The notes: generated from the letters alone by a model not told the origin. A stretch of DNA of 64,000 nucleotides from Polycladomyces zharkentensis (GCF_016938855.1 NZ_JAFHAP010000004.1:485314-549313), one strand, 5' to 3'. Positions 51,785-61,286 are shown, numbered from the stretch's first letter. Made by a program: numbers and translations.

Positions 51785-51998
51785 ATGTTTTGTATGGCTC
51801 AAATCTCCCTGGGGTTTGAGGATAGCACGCAAAGTGATGGTGATGGATCACCCTCACTGGTTCGCTCCGTGAATGGCGGCTGCATCGTTTTCACGGATGT
51901 CCGGCTTTTCGCCGCTATCCGGAAAGTACGGGCAACTTCGCGAACCAGCCATCCCGTCATTTGCATTCCAACGCAAATGATGAAAGGGGAGCTTCAGT
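51785..51998 (+). promoter_or_regulatory. rpsD leader, probable S4 autoregulatory region
   Basis: A 200-nt untranslated leader between a strong promoter and rpsD. In B. subtilis, ribosomal protein S4 represses its own gene through the rpsD leader, so a similar role is likely. I have not derived the fold; several inverted segments are present, including GGTGATGGATCACC and GAATGGCGGC. Confidence 0.5.
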
Positions 51999-52598
51999 AT
52001 GGCACGTTATACTGGACCTCGTTGGAAACTGAGCCGTCGTCTCGGCATTTCCCTTTCCGGCACCGGAAAAGAGTTGAAACGGCCGTACCCGCCGGGTCAA
52101 CATGGTCCGGGACAACGCCGGAAGCTGAGCGAATACGGCCTTCAGCTGCAGGAAAAACAAAAACTGCGTCTGATGTACGGTTTGAATGAAAAACAATTCC
52201 GCAACCTCTTTGACCGTGCAGGCAAAATGAAAGGGGTTCACGGTGAGAACTTCCTGAAGTTGCTGGAATCCCGCCTGGACAACCTGGTGTATCGCCTGGG
52301 CTTCGCCCGTACCCGTGCACAAGCGCGGCAATTGGTGGTACATGGACACATCACGGTCAACGGGAAAAAAGTGGACCGTCCGTCCTACCAAGTACAGGTG
52401 GGTGACGTAATCGGCCTGCGCGAAAAGAGCCGCAACCTGCAAGTGGTCAAAGAAGCGCTGGAAGATCGGCAATTCCTGCCGGAATATCTCGAGTTCGACG
52501 AAAGCAAAATGGAAGGCACCTACAAACGTCTGCCTGAGCGTTCCGAACTCCCGGCGGAAATCAATGAGCGGATGATCGTGGAGTTCTACTCCCGTTAA
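51999..52598 (+). CDS. rpsD: ribosomal protein S4
   Basis: A 199-residue S4, the primary 16S rRNA-binding protein of the small subunit. Recognisable stretches are [33 protein letters not shown] (here [20 protein letters not shown]), [20 protein letters not shown] and the S4 RNA-binding fold [19 protein letters not shown]. The usual zinc-binding cysteines of one S4 type are absent, as in the C-minus form. The ATG at 51999 follows GAAAGGGGAG. As in B. subtilis, it is near tyrS. Confidence 0.98.
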   Translation: MARYTGPRWKLSRRLGISLSGTGKELKRPYPPGQHGPGQRRKLSEYGLQLQEKQKLRLMYGLNEKQFRNLFDRAGKMKGVHGENFLKLLESRLDNLVYRLGFARTRAQARQLVVHGHITVNGKKVDRPSYQVQVGDVIGLREKSRNLQVVKEALEDRQFLPEYLEFDESKMEGTYKRLPERSELPAEINERMIVEFYSR

Positions 52599-52614
52599 TC
52601 CTCTTTTCACCATG

Positions 52615-52649
52615 CCACTCCATTCGTTTTTGGATGGAGTGGTTTTTCT
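52615..52649 (+). terminator. Rho-independent terminator of rpsD
   Basis: CCACTCCAT and ATGGAGTGG are perfect nine-base arms followed by five T. It lies just before the alpha/beta hydrolase gene. Confidence 0.9.
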
Positions 52650-52678
52650 TTACAAATCATCCATTATGGGGTGATACC

Positions 52679-53389
52679 ATGGCCACTTTTTTGCTGTTGC
52701 ACAGTCCCTTCGTCGGTCCGGCCACTTGGAACTGGGTCGCACAAGTGTTAAAACAACGGAAGATTCCTGCCATCGTTCCCATTTTGCGACATCGAAAAGA
52801 CGAACCCCCGTATTGGAAGCAACATGTAGATCAAGTCGTGACGGCCTTGGAACATCTCACGCCCAAGGAACCGATCATTCTGGTGGCGCACAGTGGTGCG
52901 GGCGTACTGATTCCGGTCGTGGCCGATGCCATCCGGCAACCGGCGGTCGGTTCCATTTTTGTCGACGCACTCATTCCCCAAGACGGCAAAAGCCGATTGG
53001 ATCTGTATAATACAAAAGAAGCGGCGGACGAATTTCGCCGGCAAGCACGGGACGGCATGATTCCGCCGTGGACCGAAGACGATCTGAAGACGGCGATCCC
53101 CGCGCCCTCCGTCCGTCGCACCTTCGTGGCTCAACTATACGAGACACCACTCGCCATGTACGAGGAGCCGATCCCCGTACCGGACAGCTGGCCCGGACAT
53201 CCGTGCGTCTACTGGAAATGGACGGAACACTACGAACCGCAACGTCAAATCGCGGAGCAAGCAGGTTGGCGCTGTATCGAAACGAAAGCCGGCCATTTTT
53301 ACCTGTTGCAGGAACCCGAAGTGGTCGCCGATCAACTGGTGGAAATCGGTAACGATTTGTTGCAGCAAGCCGGTTTGGAACCGTTTTGA
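52679..53389 (+). CDS. alpha/beta fold hydrolase
   Basis: A 236-residue alpha/beta hydrolase. The nucleophile elbow is VAHSGAGVLIP (Ser about residue 79), the catalytic His is in TKAGHFYLLQEPE (about 205) and a possible acid is in SIFVDALIPQDG. The start ATG at 52679 follows GGGGTGATACC. It has a cap region between residues 105 and 165 (KEAADEFRRQARDG; PSVRRTFVAQLYETP). Probable esterase or related; substrate unknown. It is convergent with tyrS across a hairpin. Confidence 0.88.
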   Translation: MATFLLLHSPFVGPATWNWVAQVLKQRKIPAIVPILRHRKDEPPYWKQHVDQVVTALEHLTPKEPIILVAHSGAGVLIPVVADAIRQPAVGSIFVDALIPQDGKSRLDLYNTKEAADEFRRQARDGMIPPWTEDDLKTAIPAPSVRRTFVAQLYETPLAMYEEPIPVPDSWPGHPCVYWKWTEHYEPQRQIAEQAGWRCIETKAGHFYLLQEPEVVADQLVEIGNDLLQQAGLEPF

Positions 53390-53548
53390 AAACCAGGGCA
53401 CGTTCAAGAATGCAAAAAAAGAGCAGCATCCGTTTCCCCCTGCCACTTCCATTCGCGGGCAATCTTCTCTCGCGAAGTGTACATTGCCAATATCCTGCGC
53501 TTAAAGGGTAGAGAAAAGTGATCCTGTCAGGTTGTTGACAAAGTACAC

Positions 53549-53610
53549 GGGACCCGATTTCCCGTCGAGTGATGCGAATCTTGAAACGGGAAAATCGGGT
53601 CCGCTCTTTT
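53549..53610. terminator. long terminator hairpin between convergent genes
   Basis: GGACCCGATTTcCCGT and ACGGGaAAATCGGGTCC form a long stem with one bulge around a 20-base loop; a T-rich run follows on the plus strand. It separates the alpha/beta hydrolase from tyrS. Confidence 0.8.
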
Positions 53611-53611
53611 G

Positions 53612-54865
53612 TTAAACCAGCTTCACTTTGGCAAATTTACGTTTTCCCACCTGTACCACCATTCCATCCTCAACGGGAAGATGCTGATTGACATCCGTCA
53701 CTTTCTCCTGGTTGACGCGAACCGCGCCCTGCTGGATCATCCGACGCGCTTCTCCATTGGACGCAACAAGCTTCAAGGTGGAGAGCAGTTGCACCGCCCA
53801 CATCTTGCCGTCTTGAAGTTGACCCGCCGGGATCGTCACTTCCGGGATATCCTCCGGCAGGGCATTTTGCTGAAACACTTGGCGGAAATGGCGTTCAGCC
53901 TCATCAGCGGCCTCCCGTCCGTGATACATGCGCACCAGAGTATGGGCCAGCTTCATTTTGGCGTCCCGTGGATGAACGGTTCCATCGGCCAGCCCTTTTT
54001 TCAGCTTCTCCAACTCTTCGTTGGACAGATCGGTCGCCAACTCGAAGTATTTCACCATCAATTCATCAGGGATGGACATGGCTTTTCCGTAAATCTCCTG
54101 CGGCGGTTCCTGGATGCCGATGTAGTTGCCCAAGCTTTTGCTCATCTTTTTGACGCCGTCCAAGCCCTCCAACAGCGGCATCATCATGATCACCTGTTCG
54201 GGCAGGCCGTATTCGCGTTGGAGTTGACGGCCCATCAGCAGGTTAAACTTTTGGTCCGTCCCTCCCAGTTCAATATCGCTTTTCAGCGCGACCGAATCAT
54301 AGCCCTGCATCAGCGGATAGAAAAATTCATGCACGCTGATCGCCTGACCGCTGTGATACCGCTTGGAGAAATCGTCCCGCTCCAGCATCCGGGCAACCGT
54401 GCATTTGGCGGCCAGTTCGGCCACTTCTGCAAATGTCATCGGCGACAGCCACGTACTGTTGAAATGGATTTCCGTTTTGGATTGATCCAGCACTTTGAAC
54501 AACTGCTCGGTGTAGGTTTGGGCGTTTGCCTTCACCTCTTCTTCCGACAACTGGCGGCGCGTCTCCGATTTTCCCGTCGGATCGCCGATCCGTCCCGTAA
54601 AATCGCCGATCACCAATTGGACGATGTGCCCCAGCTCCTGGAACTGGCGCAACTTGTGCAATACAACCGTATGACCGATGTGGATATCCGGCGCGGTGGG
54701 GTCCAATCCCAATTTCACCTTGAGCGGCCGGTTGGTTTCAATGGAATGACGCAGTTTTTCCTTCAATTCTTCTTCCGGGATGATCTCGGCCACACCGCGG
54801 CGGATGACGGCCAACTGCCGCTCAATCTCCCGTTGAACTTCCGGTTTGATCTCCGTTGTGCTCAT
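53612..54865 (-). CDS. tyrS: tyrosyl-tRNA synthetase
   Basis: A 417-residue class I tyrosyl-tRNA synthetase. The HIGH signature is in [16 protein letters not shown], the KMSKS signature is in [15 protein letters not shown], and the C-terminal S4 domain includes [20 protein letters not shown]. Sequence around the HIGH motif ([14 protein letters not shown]) resembles the TyrZ type more than B. subtilis TyrS, but the position next to rpsD and acsA matches tyrS. I chose the ATG at 54865 with GGAAGGG upstream; an ATG six bases earlier is also in frame. A UAC T-box precedes it. Confidence 0.96.
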   Translation of the reverse strand: MSTTEIKPEVQREIERQLAVIRRGVAEIIPEEELKEKLRHSIETNRPLKVKLGLDPTAPDIHIGHTVVLHKLRQFQELGHIVQLVIGDFTGRIGDPTGKSETRRQLSEEEVKANAQTYTEQLFKVLDQSKTEIHFNSTWLSPMTFAEVAELAAKCTVARMLERDDFSKRYHSGQAISVHEFFYPLMQGYDSVALKSDIELGGTDQKFNLLMGRQLQREYGLPEQVIMMMPLLEGLDGVKKMSKSLGNYIGIQEPPQEIYGKAMSIPDELMVKYFELATDLSNEELEKLKKGLADGTVHPRDAKMKLAHTLVRMYHGREAADEAERHFRQVFQQNALPEDIPEVTIPAGQLQDGKMWAVQLLSTLKLVASNGEARRMIQQGAVRVNQEKVTDVNQHLPVEDGMVVQVGKRKFAKVKLV

Positions 54866-54892
54866 TTCCATCCCTTCCTTTTTCGTTTACAT

Positions 54893-55262
54893 AAAAAAAC
54901 CCCATCCTCAAGGGACGAGGTTCACCCGCGGTACCACCCTTTTTGAAAGCCATTCTGCTTTCCGCTCGTTCGGATAACGGGCAAGTCACCCCGTCGCACG
55001 AAGCCTGGGACGTGTCTGATCAATCCCCTTTGCCTGAGTGAGCCTTTTCTCCCTAAAGATCGCTCGCTCGCAAAAGGACACGCTTCTTTCAATCCTTTGA
55101 ATGACCATAAACAGTCCAATCAGCCTCATGCGAAGCTCCCAGGTGTAATTCGCACGGCGGGAACCGCTGGTTCACACCAACCACCAGCTCTCTGTCGGGT
55201 TCGATCCGCCGGCTACTCGGCCTGTTCATCACTGTTTTTCCGATGGACGCGTCCCCCAAATT
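54893..55262 (-). promoter_or_regulatory. T-box leader, tyrosine type, upstream of tyrS
   Basis: On the minus strand the leader has the T-box motif GGGTGGTACCGCGG (54927-54941), GTAG near the start, the AGAGAGCTGG...GTGAACCAGC arm of Stem I, and a terminator (AACCTCGTCCC/GGATGGGGTT then TTTTTTT) just upstream of tyrS. The specifier candidate UAC is at 55145-55147 in GAATTACACCTGGGAGC, a tyrosine codon, as expected for tyrS. Confidence 0.95.
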
Positions 55263-55348
55263 GACGCGATTTTGTCGAAGATTTCAATGATCCTCCCAAA
55301 CAATGCCTATGTTATAATATTACCGTTAAACGAGGAGGGTATCAAGCG

Positions 55349-57439
55349 ATGGAACACCGTGATTCACCTTCATCCCCGGCGGCAAAAAAACAGTCGCTGG
55401 GTTTCCGGATTTTTAAAGGCTTTCTCTACACATTATTCTTCACCCTGGTCCTGGTGCTCACGCTGTCGGTTGGTGCCGCAGGTGTCGTCGCGGGTTACGT
55501 CGCCTCGCTGGTCAAAGATCAGCCGGTGCTGAGCAAGGCCGACTTTGAGAAGAAACTGACGGGATGGTCTCAAAACAGCCAAGCATTTTTCCGTGACGGG
55601 CAACTGATCGGACAGCTCAGGGGGGACGAAAACCGGAAACTGGTGACTGCGGAGCAAGTGAGTCCTTATCTGATCAAGGCTTTTATCGCGACGGAAGATC
55701 AAGAGTTCTACCAACATCACGGAGTTGTTCCCAAAGCGCTGTTTCGCGCGGCCCTGCAACAGGTGATGCACAGCTCGGTAACCACCGGCGGCAGCACGAT
55801 TACGCAACAGGTCGTCAAGAACACCATTTTGCAAGACCAGTCGCAAACCCATGAACGCAAGGCACGGGAAATCTTCATCGCCTTGCGCATGGAAAAGATG
55901 TTCAGCAAAAAGGACATTCTGAACGCGTATCTGAACAGCACATACTACGGAAAAGATCCCAACGGCCGCAACATGTTGGGAGTGGAAGCTGCGGCTAAGG
56001 GAATCTTTGACGTCAGCGCCAAGGATCTCAACTTGGCACAAGCCGCCTACATAGCGGGCATGGTCCAACGGCCCAACGCGTACAACCCGTTCTTCGCCGA
56101 CGACGGCTCCACGCTGAAAGCGGGGAAAGAACGCATGAAGGTCGTGCTGGACCGGATGTTGAAAACCCACAAGATCACCAAACAGGAATACGATCAAGCG
56201 TTGGCGTTCAACCTGCAGGCCTCACTGGCCAAACCGAAGCCCAGCGCCTATGAGAAATACCGGTATGTGATGGACGCGGTCGAAAAACAAGCGGCCGAAG
56301 CGCTCATGAAGTTGGATGGTCGGGACCCGGTTGAGCTGAGAAAGCAGGGCAAGTATTGGGCCACGCTGGAAGAATACCGGAAACGCGTCCTGACGGGCGG
56401 ATACCGTATCGAAACGACCCTGGACAAAAACCTGTTGGATACGATGGAACAAGCCACCGAGCGGATTCCGTTCGCTCCTCCGGCCGACATCCGGGTGAAG
56501 GAGGGACCCAAAGGCAACCGCAAGTGGGTGGTGAAAAAGAATCAACTGCAACAGGTCGGTGCCACGTTGATCGATGTGAAAACAGGGGCGTTGCTGGCAT
56601 TCGTCGGCGGACGGGAGACCAAAGTGAATCACGCGCTGGACTATCCCCGCCAACCCGGTTCTACGATGAAACCCTTGTTGGATTACGGACCGGCGCTTGA
56701 TCTCGGTCTGATCACACCGGAAACGAAGATCAAGGACGAAGAGCTGAAAGCCGCAGACGGTACGGGTAAAACCTATCGCAATGCCAGCAAAAAATATGCG
56801 GGAGACGTGACGGCTCGCGAAGCATTGGCCAAATCGCTCAACATCCCGGCCATCAAAGTGTTCCGGATGGTGGGCAAGGAGCGCGCCTTCAGCTACCTGG
56901 AGAAAATGGGCTTCCGTTTCCATCCGTACGACGGGGAAGCTTCCGCCATCGGCGGACTTACCTACGGTTTCACAGTACAGCGCATGACTTCGGGATATGC
57001 GGCCCTGGCCAATCAAGGCAAATTCAACGAACCGTACATGATTCAGAAAATCATCGACTCCACCGGGAAAGTGGTGTACGAACACAAACCAAACCCGGTA
57101 CAGGTTTACTCTCCGCGTGCCGCTTACGCCACCACTGACATGTTGCGCGATGTGATCAAAAACGGCACGGGAAAACTGATCGGTCAACGAATCCGCGGTT
57201 ATGACATCGCAGGCAAATCGGGAACCACACAAAATCAGTACGACGTGTGGTTTATCGGCTATTCCCCCCGTGTGGCGCTGGGCGTATGGGTCGGATACGA
57301 CTACAACAAAAAGATGTACAACGACACCGTCGCAAAGGAAGCATGGGCCACTTATTTCAAGGCAATCATGCAGGCTGACCCCAATCTTCAACCCAAGGGC
57401 GAACGTTTCGCCGCCCTGGGTTTGCCATTTATTATTTAA
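55349..57439 (+). CDS. class A penicillin-binding protein (transglycosylase-transpeptidase)
   Basis: A 696-residue bifunctional cell-wall synthase anchored by one N-terminal helix (residues 25-52). The glycosyltransferase domain (GT51) includes ATEDQEFYQHHGVVPKALFR, GGSTITQQVVKN and LNAYLNSTYYG. The transpeptidase domain includes Ser-x-x-Lys in QPGSTMKPLLDYGPALD, Ser-x-Asn in AKSLNIPAIK and the Lys-Ser-Gly-Thr motif in IAGKSGTTQNQYD. The ATG at 55349 follows GAGGAGGG; a TATAAT at 55313-55318 is a likely -10. It lies between tyrS and acsA, where B. subtilis has no PBP gene. Confidence 0.95.
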   Translation: MEHRDSPSSPAAKKQSLGFRIFKGFLYTLFFTLVLVLTLSVGAAGVVAGYVASLVKDQPVLSKADFEKKLTGWSQNSQAFFRDGQLIGQLRGDENRKLVTAEQVSPYLIKAFIATEDQEFYQHHGVVPKALFRAALQQVMHSSVTTGGSTITQQVVKNTILQDQSQTHERKAREIFIALRMEKMFSKKDILNAYLNSTYYGKDPNGRNMLGVEAAAKGIFDVSAKDLNLAQAAYIAGMVQRPNAYNPFFADDGSTLKAGKERMKVVLDRMLKTHKITKQEYDQALAFNLQASLAKPKPSAYEKYRYVMDAVEKQAAEALMKLDGRDPVELRKQGKYWATLEEYRKRVLTGGYRIETTLDKNLLDTMEQATERIPFAPPADIRVKEGPKGNRKWVVKKNQLQQVGATLIDVKTGALLAFVGGRETKVNHALDYPRQPGSTMKPLLDYGPALDLGLITPETKIKDEELKAADGTGKTYRNASKKYAGDVTAREALAKSLNIPAIKVFRMVGKERAFSYLEKMGFRFHPYDGEASAIGGLTYGFTVQRMTSGYAALANQGKFNEPYMIQKIIDSTGKVVYEHKPNPVQVYSPRAAYATTDMLRDVIKNGTGKLIGQRIRGYDIAGKSGTTQNQYDVWFIGYSPRVALGVWVGYDYNKKMYNDTVAKEAWATYFKAIMQADPNLQPKGERFAALGLPFII

Positions 57440-58035
57440 ATATTCGTAATAGAAGGAAAACTAGCCACCCACGCTCGCCGCCATGCGCACGCCATCACCG
57501 AGGGAAAAAACCTGCCCTCCCTGTTGCCGACGAAACCTGCGATGTACCATGGGGCTGATATCGTTCACTGCCACAGCATCGGGTCCCGGCCCATCCTCAT
57601 GCGCTCAGGAACATGGTGATTCGCAAATTCGGTCAGTTCGTTGGTATACCGTCACAGTCGTCAATGAAGCGGGAGAAGCCGCCCCACACCACCCGCACAG
57701 GCATGCGAAACGGTCTCTCTGCGCGAGTAACCCACACGTCGAACGGACACCATCGCTAACATGTCTGTTACAGCGGTGTTGATCAGATCGGGAATGCCCT
57801 CCTCTCCAAATCACCGCGCTCAAATGTCGCTCGCCGGCAAAAGGCTATCCTTCTTTTGAGACCGGTGAAATACCGGACGCTGGCACGGTGTTCCGCAATT
57901 AAATCAAAAAGCCCCGGGGAAAACCCAGGGCCAAGTTGATGATAAAGTCCGTCGATTGAAGCTCTGCACTTCACGGGGAATTCGAACCCGCTTCCAAAAT
58001 CACAAGTGGTTCAACCACTTGTCCGCACCCCAGGT
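57440..58035. other. intergenic, degenerate sequence with palindrome and terminator
   Basis: About 600 bp without a supportable gene. On the minus strand, adjacent to the repeat element, lie a perfect palindrome ACAAGTGGTTcAACCACTTGT (58002-58022), a stretch with a T-loop-like GGGTTCGAATTCCCC (57975-57990) and a terminator (57906-57932). A frame on the plus strand (LKCRSPAKGYPSFETGEIP) looks protein-like but is short and without a start. Confidence 0.4.
57906..57932 (-). terminator. terminator-like hairpin
   Basis: On the minus strand GCCCTGGG and CCCGGGGC pair (one mismatch) and are followed by five T. No minus-strand gene lies immediately upstream, so it may end a transcript read out of the repeat element at 58036-58297. 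Confidence 0.6.
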
Positions 58036-58297
58036 GTGACTTGCCCCACACGGCTGAAGCACCGGGGGGGCCGTGGGCTTATCGCTGATCCCGCGTGGCA
58101 ACCCACATCCATCCACGATGGCTTCGTCCAAGCCTGGGTGGTGTTCGTCACGGGTTTTGGCTCGCATAGTCGTTTTCAATGTTTGCGCACTTCTCGACTT
58201 CATCGGCCAAAATTCAGTCGGACTTACGAGAGGGACAAAGCCCTCCCGCGTCCAACGCTCGCTTTCATGCCAACCCTGAAAGGCAGGGTTTCCCCGC
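58036..58297 (-). mobile_element. ORF-less element, copy 2
   Basis: About 262 bp closely related to copy 1 (43305-43577) in the same orientation. It keeps the left hairpin AACCCTG/CAGGGTT (58272-58290), the interior GCCATCGTGGATGGATGTGG, and the right-end GGTGCTTCAGCC...GTGTGGGGCAAGTCAC. The right boundary is sharp: the sequences differ from copy 1 immediately past GTGAC. It lies eight bases from the acsA stop codon. Confidence 0.65.
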
Positions 58298-58305
58298 TTC
58301 TCCTC

Positions 58306-60027
58306 TCAATCTTCCATCGTTGACAGGTCACCGGTGGGCAATCCCAATTCCCAGGCTTTGAGCACACGCCGCATGATTTTTCCGCTGCGCGTTTTGGGCA
58401 ATTTGTCCTTGAATTCGATTTCGCGCGGGGCCGCATGAGCCGCCAGTTTTTCCTTCACATACGTTCGGATCTCCTCTTTCAGCTCTTCCGACGGCTGATA
58501 TCCCGCCCGAAGTGACACAAACGCCTTGATGATTTGTCCCCGGACGGGGTCCGGTTTGCCGATGACGCCTGCCTCGGCCACTGCCGGGTGTTCCACCAGC
58601 TTGCTTTCCACCTCGAACGGTCCCACATTTTTTCCGCCGGTGACGATCACGTCATCCAACCGTCCCTGGAACCAGAAGTATCCCTCTTCGTCCATGTAGG
58701 CGGAGTCACCGGAGATGTACCATCCCGGAATGCGGAAATACTCCTGGTATTTCTCGGGGTTTTTCCAGATGGCGCGCATCATGGACGGCCACGGTGTGCG
58801 GATGGCCAGATTTCCCATCTGATAGGGTGGCAGTTCGTTGCCGTCGTCGTCGATAATCGCGGCCTGCACACCGGGAATCGGTCGTCCCATCGAGCCGGGT
58901 TTGATCTCCATGGACGGGTAGTTGGCGATCAGAATAGCGCCGGTCTCAGTCATCCACCACGTGTCGTGGATGCGTTGATTGTACACCTTCATCCCCCAAC
59001 GGATCACTTCCGGGTTGAGCGGCTCACCCACGCTCAGCACATGTCGCAGGGAGGAGAGATCGTATTTTTTCACCACATCGTCCCCCGCCGCCATCAACAT
59101 GCGGAAAGCAGTCGGAGCGCTGTACCAGACGGTGACTTTGTACTTTTCAATGGTCTGGTACCAATCGTCCGGGCTGAAGCGTCCGCCGCGCACCACGTTG
59201 GTGACTCCGTTGAGCCACGGTGCAAAGATGCCGTAGGAGGTGCCCGTCACCCAACCGGGGTCCGCCGTGCACCAATACACGTCGTCTTCTTTGAAATCCA
59301 GCACCCATTTGCCTGTTTGGTAATGCTGGATCATGGCATTATGGACGTGATACACTCCTTTGGGTTTCCCGGTCGACCCGGAAGTGTAGTGAAGCAGCAT
59401 CCCGTCCTCGCGGTCCATCCACTCGATTTCCAAATCCGGCGAAGCATTCTCCATTTCCTTGTAAAAGTCATAGTAACCCTCCGGCAGTTCCCCTTGCGCC
59501 CCCACCAGTATGATGTGCTTGAGCGCCGGCAGCTCATCCACCGGGACACGCGGCAACAAAGCGGGAGTCGTCACCAGGGCGACCGCTTCGCTGTTTTCCA
59601 GGCGATCGCGAACAGCCGCCTCCATAAAGGCTTCAAACAGCGGACCCACGATAGCCCCGATTTTGATTGCTCCCAAAAAACTGAAATACAATTCCGGAAT
59701 CCGGGGCATGAAAATGAAGACACGGTCCCCTTTTTGAACGCCGATGTTTCGGAGTACGTTCCCGAACCGGTTGGATTTCTCCTTCATCTCGGCAAACGTA
59801 TACCGTTCCTCACGGTTGGGATCGCTGTAGATCAGCGCCAATTTGTTTTTTCTTTCTTCCGACTCGGCGTGACGATCAATCGCCTCGTAAGCGGCGTTTA
59901 CCTTGCCCGTCTCGTACCAGGAAAAAGCCTTTTCCGCTTCTTTCCAATCAAATTCGCGAGCGGTCTTTTCGTAGTCCGGCAGGTTGGATTCCTTCACCGT
60001 TACAGCCAAGCGTTCCGTTTCCATCAT
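58306..60027 (-). CDS. acsA: acetyl-CoA synthetase
   Basis: A 573-residue acetate--CoA ligase, activating acetate by way of acetyl-adenylate. Core motifs are LLHYTSGSTGKPKGVYHVHN (P-loop, about residues 212-231), WWMTETGAILI (about 355-365), YISGDSAYMDEEGYFWFQGR (about 433-452) and the C-terminal LPKTRSGKIMRRVLK, whose lysine is the usual acetylation site. I chose the ATG at 60027 with GGAGGG upstream. In B. subtilis acsA is repressed by CcpA and adjacent to acuABC; acu genes are absent here. A cre-like site lies upstream. Confidence 0.95.
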   Translation of the reverse strand: MMETERLAVTVKESNLPDYEKTAREFDWKEAEKAFSWYETGKVNAAYEAIDRHAESEERKNKLALIYSDPNREERYTFAEMKEKSNRFGNVLRNIGVQKGDRVFIFMPRIPELYFSFLGAIKIGAIVGPLFEAFMEAAVRDRLENSEAVALVTTPALLPRVPVDELPALKHIILVGAQGELPEGYYDFYKEMENASPDLEIEWMDREDGMLLHYTSGSTGKPKGVYHVHNAMIQHYQTGKWVLDFKEDDVYWCTADPGWVTGTSYGIFAPWLNGVTNVVRGGRFSPDDWYQTIEKYKVTVWYSAPTAFRMLMAAGDDVVKKYDLSSLRHVLSVGEPLNPEVIRWGMKVYNQRIHDTWWMTETGAILIANYPSMEIKPGSMGRPIPGVQAAIIDDDGNELPPYQMGNLAIRTPWPSMMRAIWKNPEKYQEYFRIPGWYISGDSAYMDEEGYFWFQGRLDDVIVTGGKNVGPFEVESKLVEHPAVAEAGVIGKPDPVRGQIIKAFVSLRAGYQPSEELKEEIRTYVKEKLAAHAAPREIEFKDKLPKTRSGKIMRRVLKAWELGLPTGDLSTMED

Positions 60028-60060
60028 ACTTTTCTGCCCTCCTTGTTTCATCGATTCTTA

Positions 60061-60111
60061 TGAAACCGCCTCCAATATCCATTATTATAGCATAGATTTA
60101 AACATTCGCAA
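60061..60111 (-). promoter_or_regulatory. acsA promoter with cre-like site
   Basis: On the minus strand TTGCGA (60106-60111) and TATAAT (60084-60089) are 16 bases apart. Ten bases downstream, TGAAACCGCCTCCA (60061-60074, plus-strand reading) matches the 14-base cre consensus except at two positions. It is a plausible CcpA roadblock; weaker than the site at 50550. Confidence 0.6.
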
Positions 60112-60121
60112 TTTATAAAGG

Positions 60122-60380
60122 ACAAACGGGAATGCCCGTCCCTTCCAATCGGGATGATCGCGAGCGTCGGACAAGGGGGCTTCTGCCCCCTCGCAAGCCC
60201 GACAGGTTTTTGGTACAATCAAGTTAACAAGTGCGAAAACACAAAAAACTGCCATGCGAGCGAAAACTCGTGACATAAAAAATCACCCGGTCTGGGACGA
60301 AGCCATCGCGGATGGTTGTCGGTTGCCACGCCAGATGAAGCGAGAAGCCCACACCGACCAAAGGGTGTGCCTCTTGTGCC
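60122..60380 (+). mobile_element. ORF-less element, copy 3 (diverged, right end truncated)
   Basis: About 259 bp on the plus strand related to copies 1 and 2. It has a shorter left hairpin (ACGGG/CCCGT, 60126-60139), the same order of blocks (AGGGGGCTTCTGCCCCCT, TTTTTGGTACAAT, GTGCGAAAAC, GAGCGAAAACTCGTGAC, GACGAAGCCATCGCGGATGG, GCCACGCCAGATGAAGCGAG), and part of the right-end stem (GAAGCCCACACC...GGTGTG). It stops before GGGGCAAGTCAC. Confidence 0.55.
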
Positions 60381-60559
60381 ACATGATATCACAACCGCGG
60401 ACCTTCTGTATTGAGACGGTTGCGATTTTTGAAAAAATTCCGCGCAAAACCGTCTCCCGCCGCTCCGTATTCGCGCTCGGCTGGAAGACGGCTTTCGCCC
60501 GTTAACGACAGTTTGTCAACTGGATCTTATGGGTCGGCAGTCCTATTCCCGGTCACATC
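60381..60559. other. intergenic, no gene seen
   Basis: About 180 bp between the diverged repeat copy and the mtn stop codon. Nothing recognisable was found. Confidence 0.4.
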
Positions 60560-61258
60560 CTATCCGTTCCACCGGTTCAACATCTCCCGCACGATTGCGC
60601 AGGATCGATCAGCGGCCAGCTTCGTAAATTCGGCAAAGTTGACGTTGGCCGAATGATCCGCCCTGTCAGACATGGAGCGGATCACGACATAGGGAATCCG
60701 GTTTGCGTAGCAAACGTGGGCCACAGCGGCCCCTTCCATCTCCACGCAAACGCCCTCCCATTTTTCCCGCAGTTCGGCCACTTTTTCCGGGCTCGAGATG
60801 AATTGATCGCCGGACAACACTTTTCCTTTCACCGTTTTGACATCCACCGCCCGCTGTGCCGCTTCCTCAGCCAAATGTATCAAACGTTCATCGGCGGGAA
60901 AGACCGAGACCGCCTGGAACGGGATTTGACCGGGGGCAAAACCCAACGCCGTAACATCCATATCATGCTGTTGACATGACGTGGAAATGACCAGATCCCC
61001 GATGTCCAGATCCGGGTGCAATGCCCCCGCCACACCAGTAAACACGATCGCTTCCACATTGAATCGGTCGATCAGGACTTGCGTGCAGATCGCCGCGTTC
61101 ACTTTGCCCACCCCGGATTTGCACACCACGGCATCCGCACCGGCCAACCGACCGCGGTGATAACGGATGCCAGCATGCTCTTCCACTTGTTGTGTTTTCA
61201 TTTCCTCCAGAAACAGGGCGACCTCTTCCTCCATCGCCCCAATCACGCCAATTGTCAA
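60560..61258 (-). CDS. mtnN: 5'-methylthioadenosine/S-adenosylhomocysteine nucleosidase
   Basis: A 232-residue MTA/SAH nucleosidase, cleaving methylthioadenosine and S-adenosylhomocysteine to release adenine in the methyl and methionine salvage cycles. Recognisable segments are IGVIGAMEEEVALFLEEM, VFTGVAGALHPDLDIGDLVI, GKVLSGDQFISSPEKV and VCVEMEGAAVAHVCY; the catalytic Asp is in SDRADHSANVNF. The start is TTG at 61258, after GAGGAGAACG. It lies between acsA and ccpA. Confidence 0.95.
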   Translation of the reverse strand: MTIGVIGAMEEEVALFLEEMKTQQVEEHAGIRYHRGRLAGADAVVCKSGVGKVNAAICTQVLIDRFNVEAIVFTGVAGALHPDLDIGDLVISTSCQQHDMDVTALGFAPGQIPFQAVSVFPADERLIHLAEEAAQRAVDVKTVKGKVLSGDQFISSPEKVAELREKWEGVCVEMEGAAVAHVCYANRIPYVVIRSMSDRADHSANVNFAEFTKLAADRSCAIVREMLNRWNG

Positions 61259-61286
61259 TGAACGTTCTCCTCTCTCCCGTCAATTT

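Noticed and set aside
53609..54946. Long plus-strand open frame opposite tyrS (445 codons)
   Set aside because: It is the complement of tyrS, which has clear HIGH and KMSKS motifs; the antisense reading is His/Gln/Leu-rich and matches no family.
56222..57391. Minus-strand frame opposite the class A PBP gene
   Set aside because: Antisense shadow; the plus-strand PBP has all catalytic motifs.
57960..57995. tRNA-like T-loop GGGTTCGAATTCCCC
   Set aside because: The stem pairs poorly and no anticodon arm, D arm or acceptor stem was found around it; not a tRNA gene.
58534..60063. Long plus-strand open frame opposite acsA (509 codons)
   Set aside because: It is explained as the shadow of acsA in a GC-rich genome; no ribosome binding site or protein signature.
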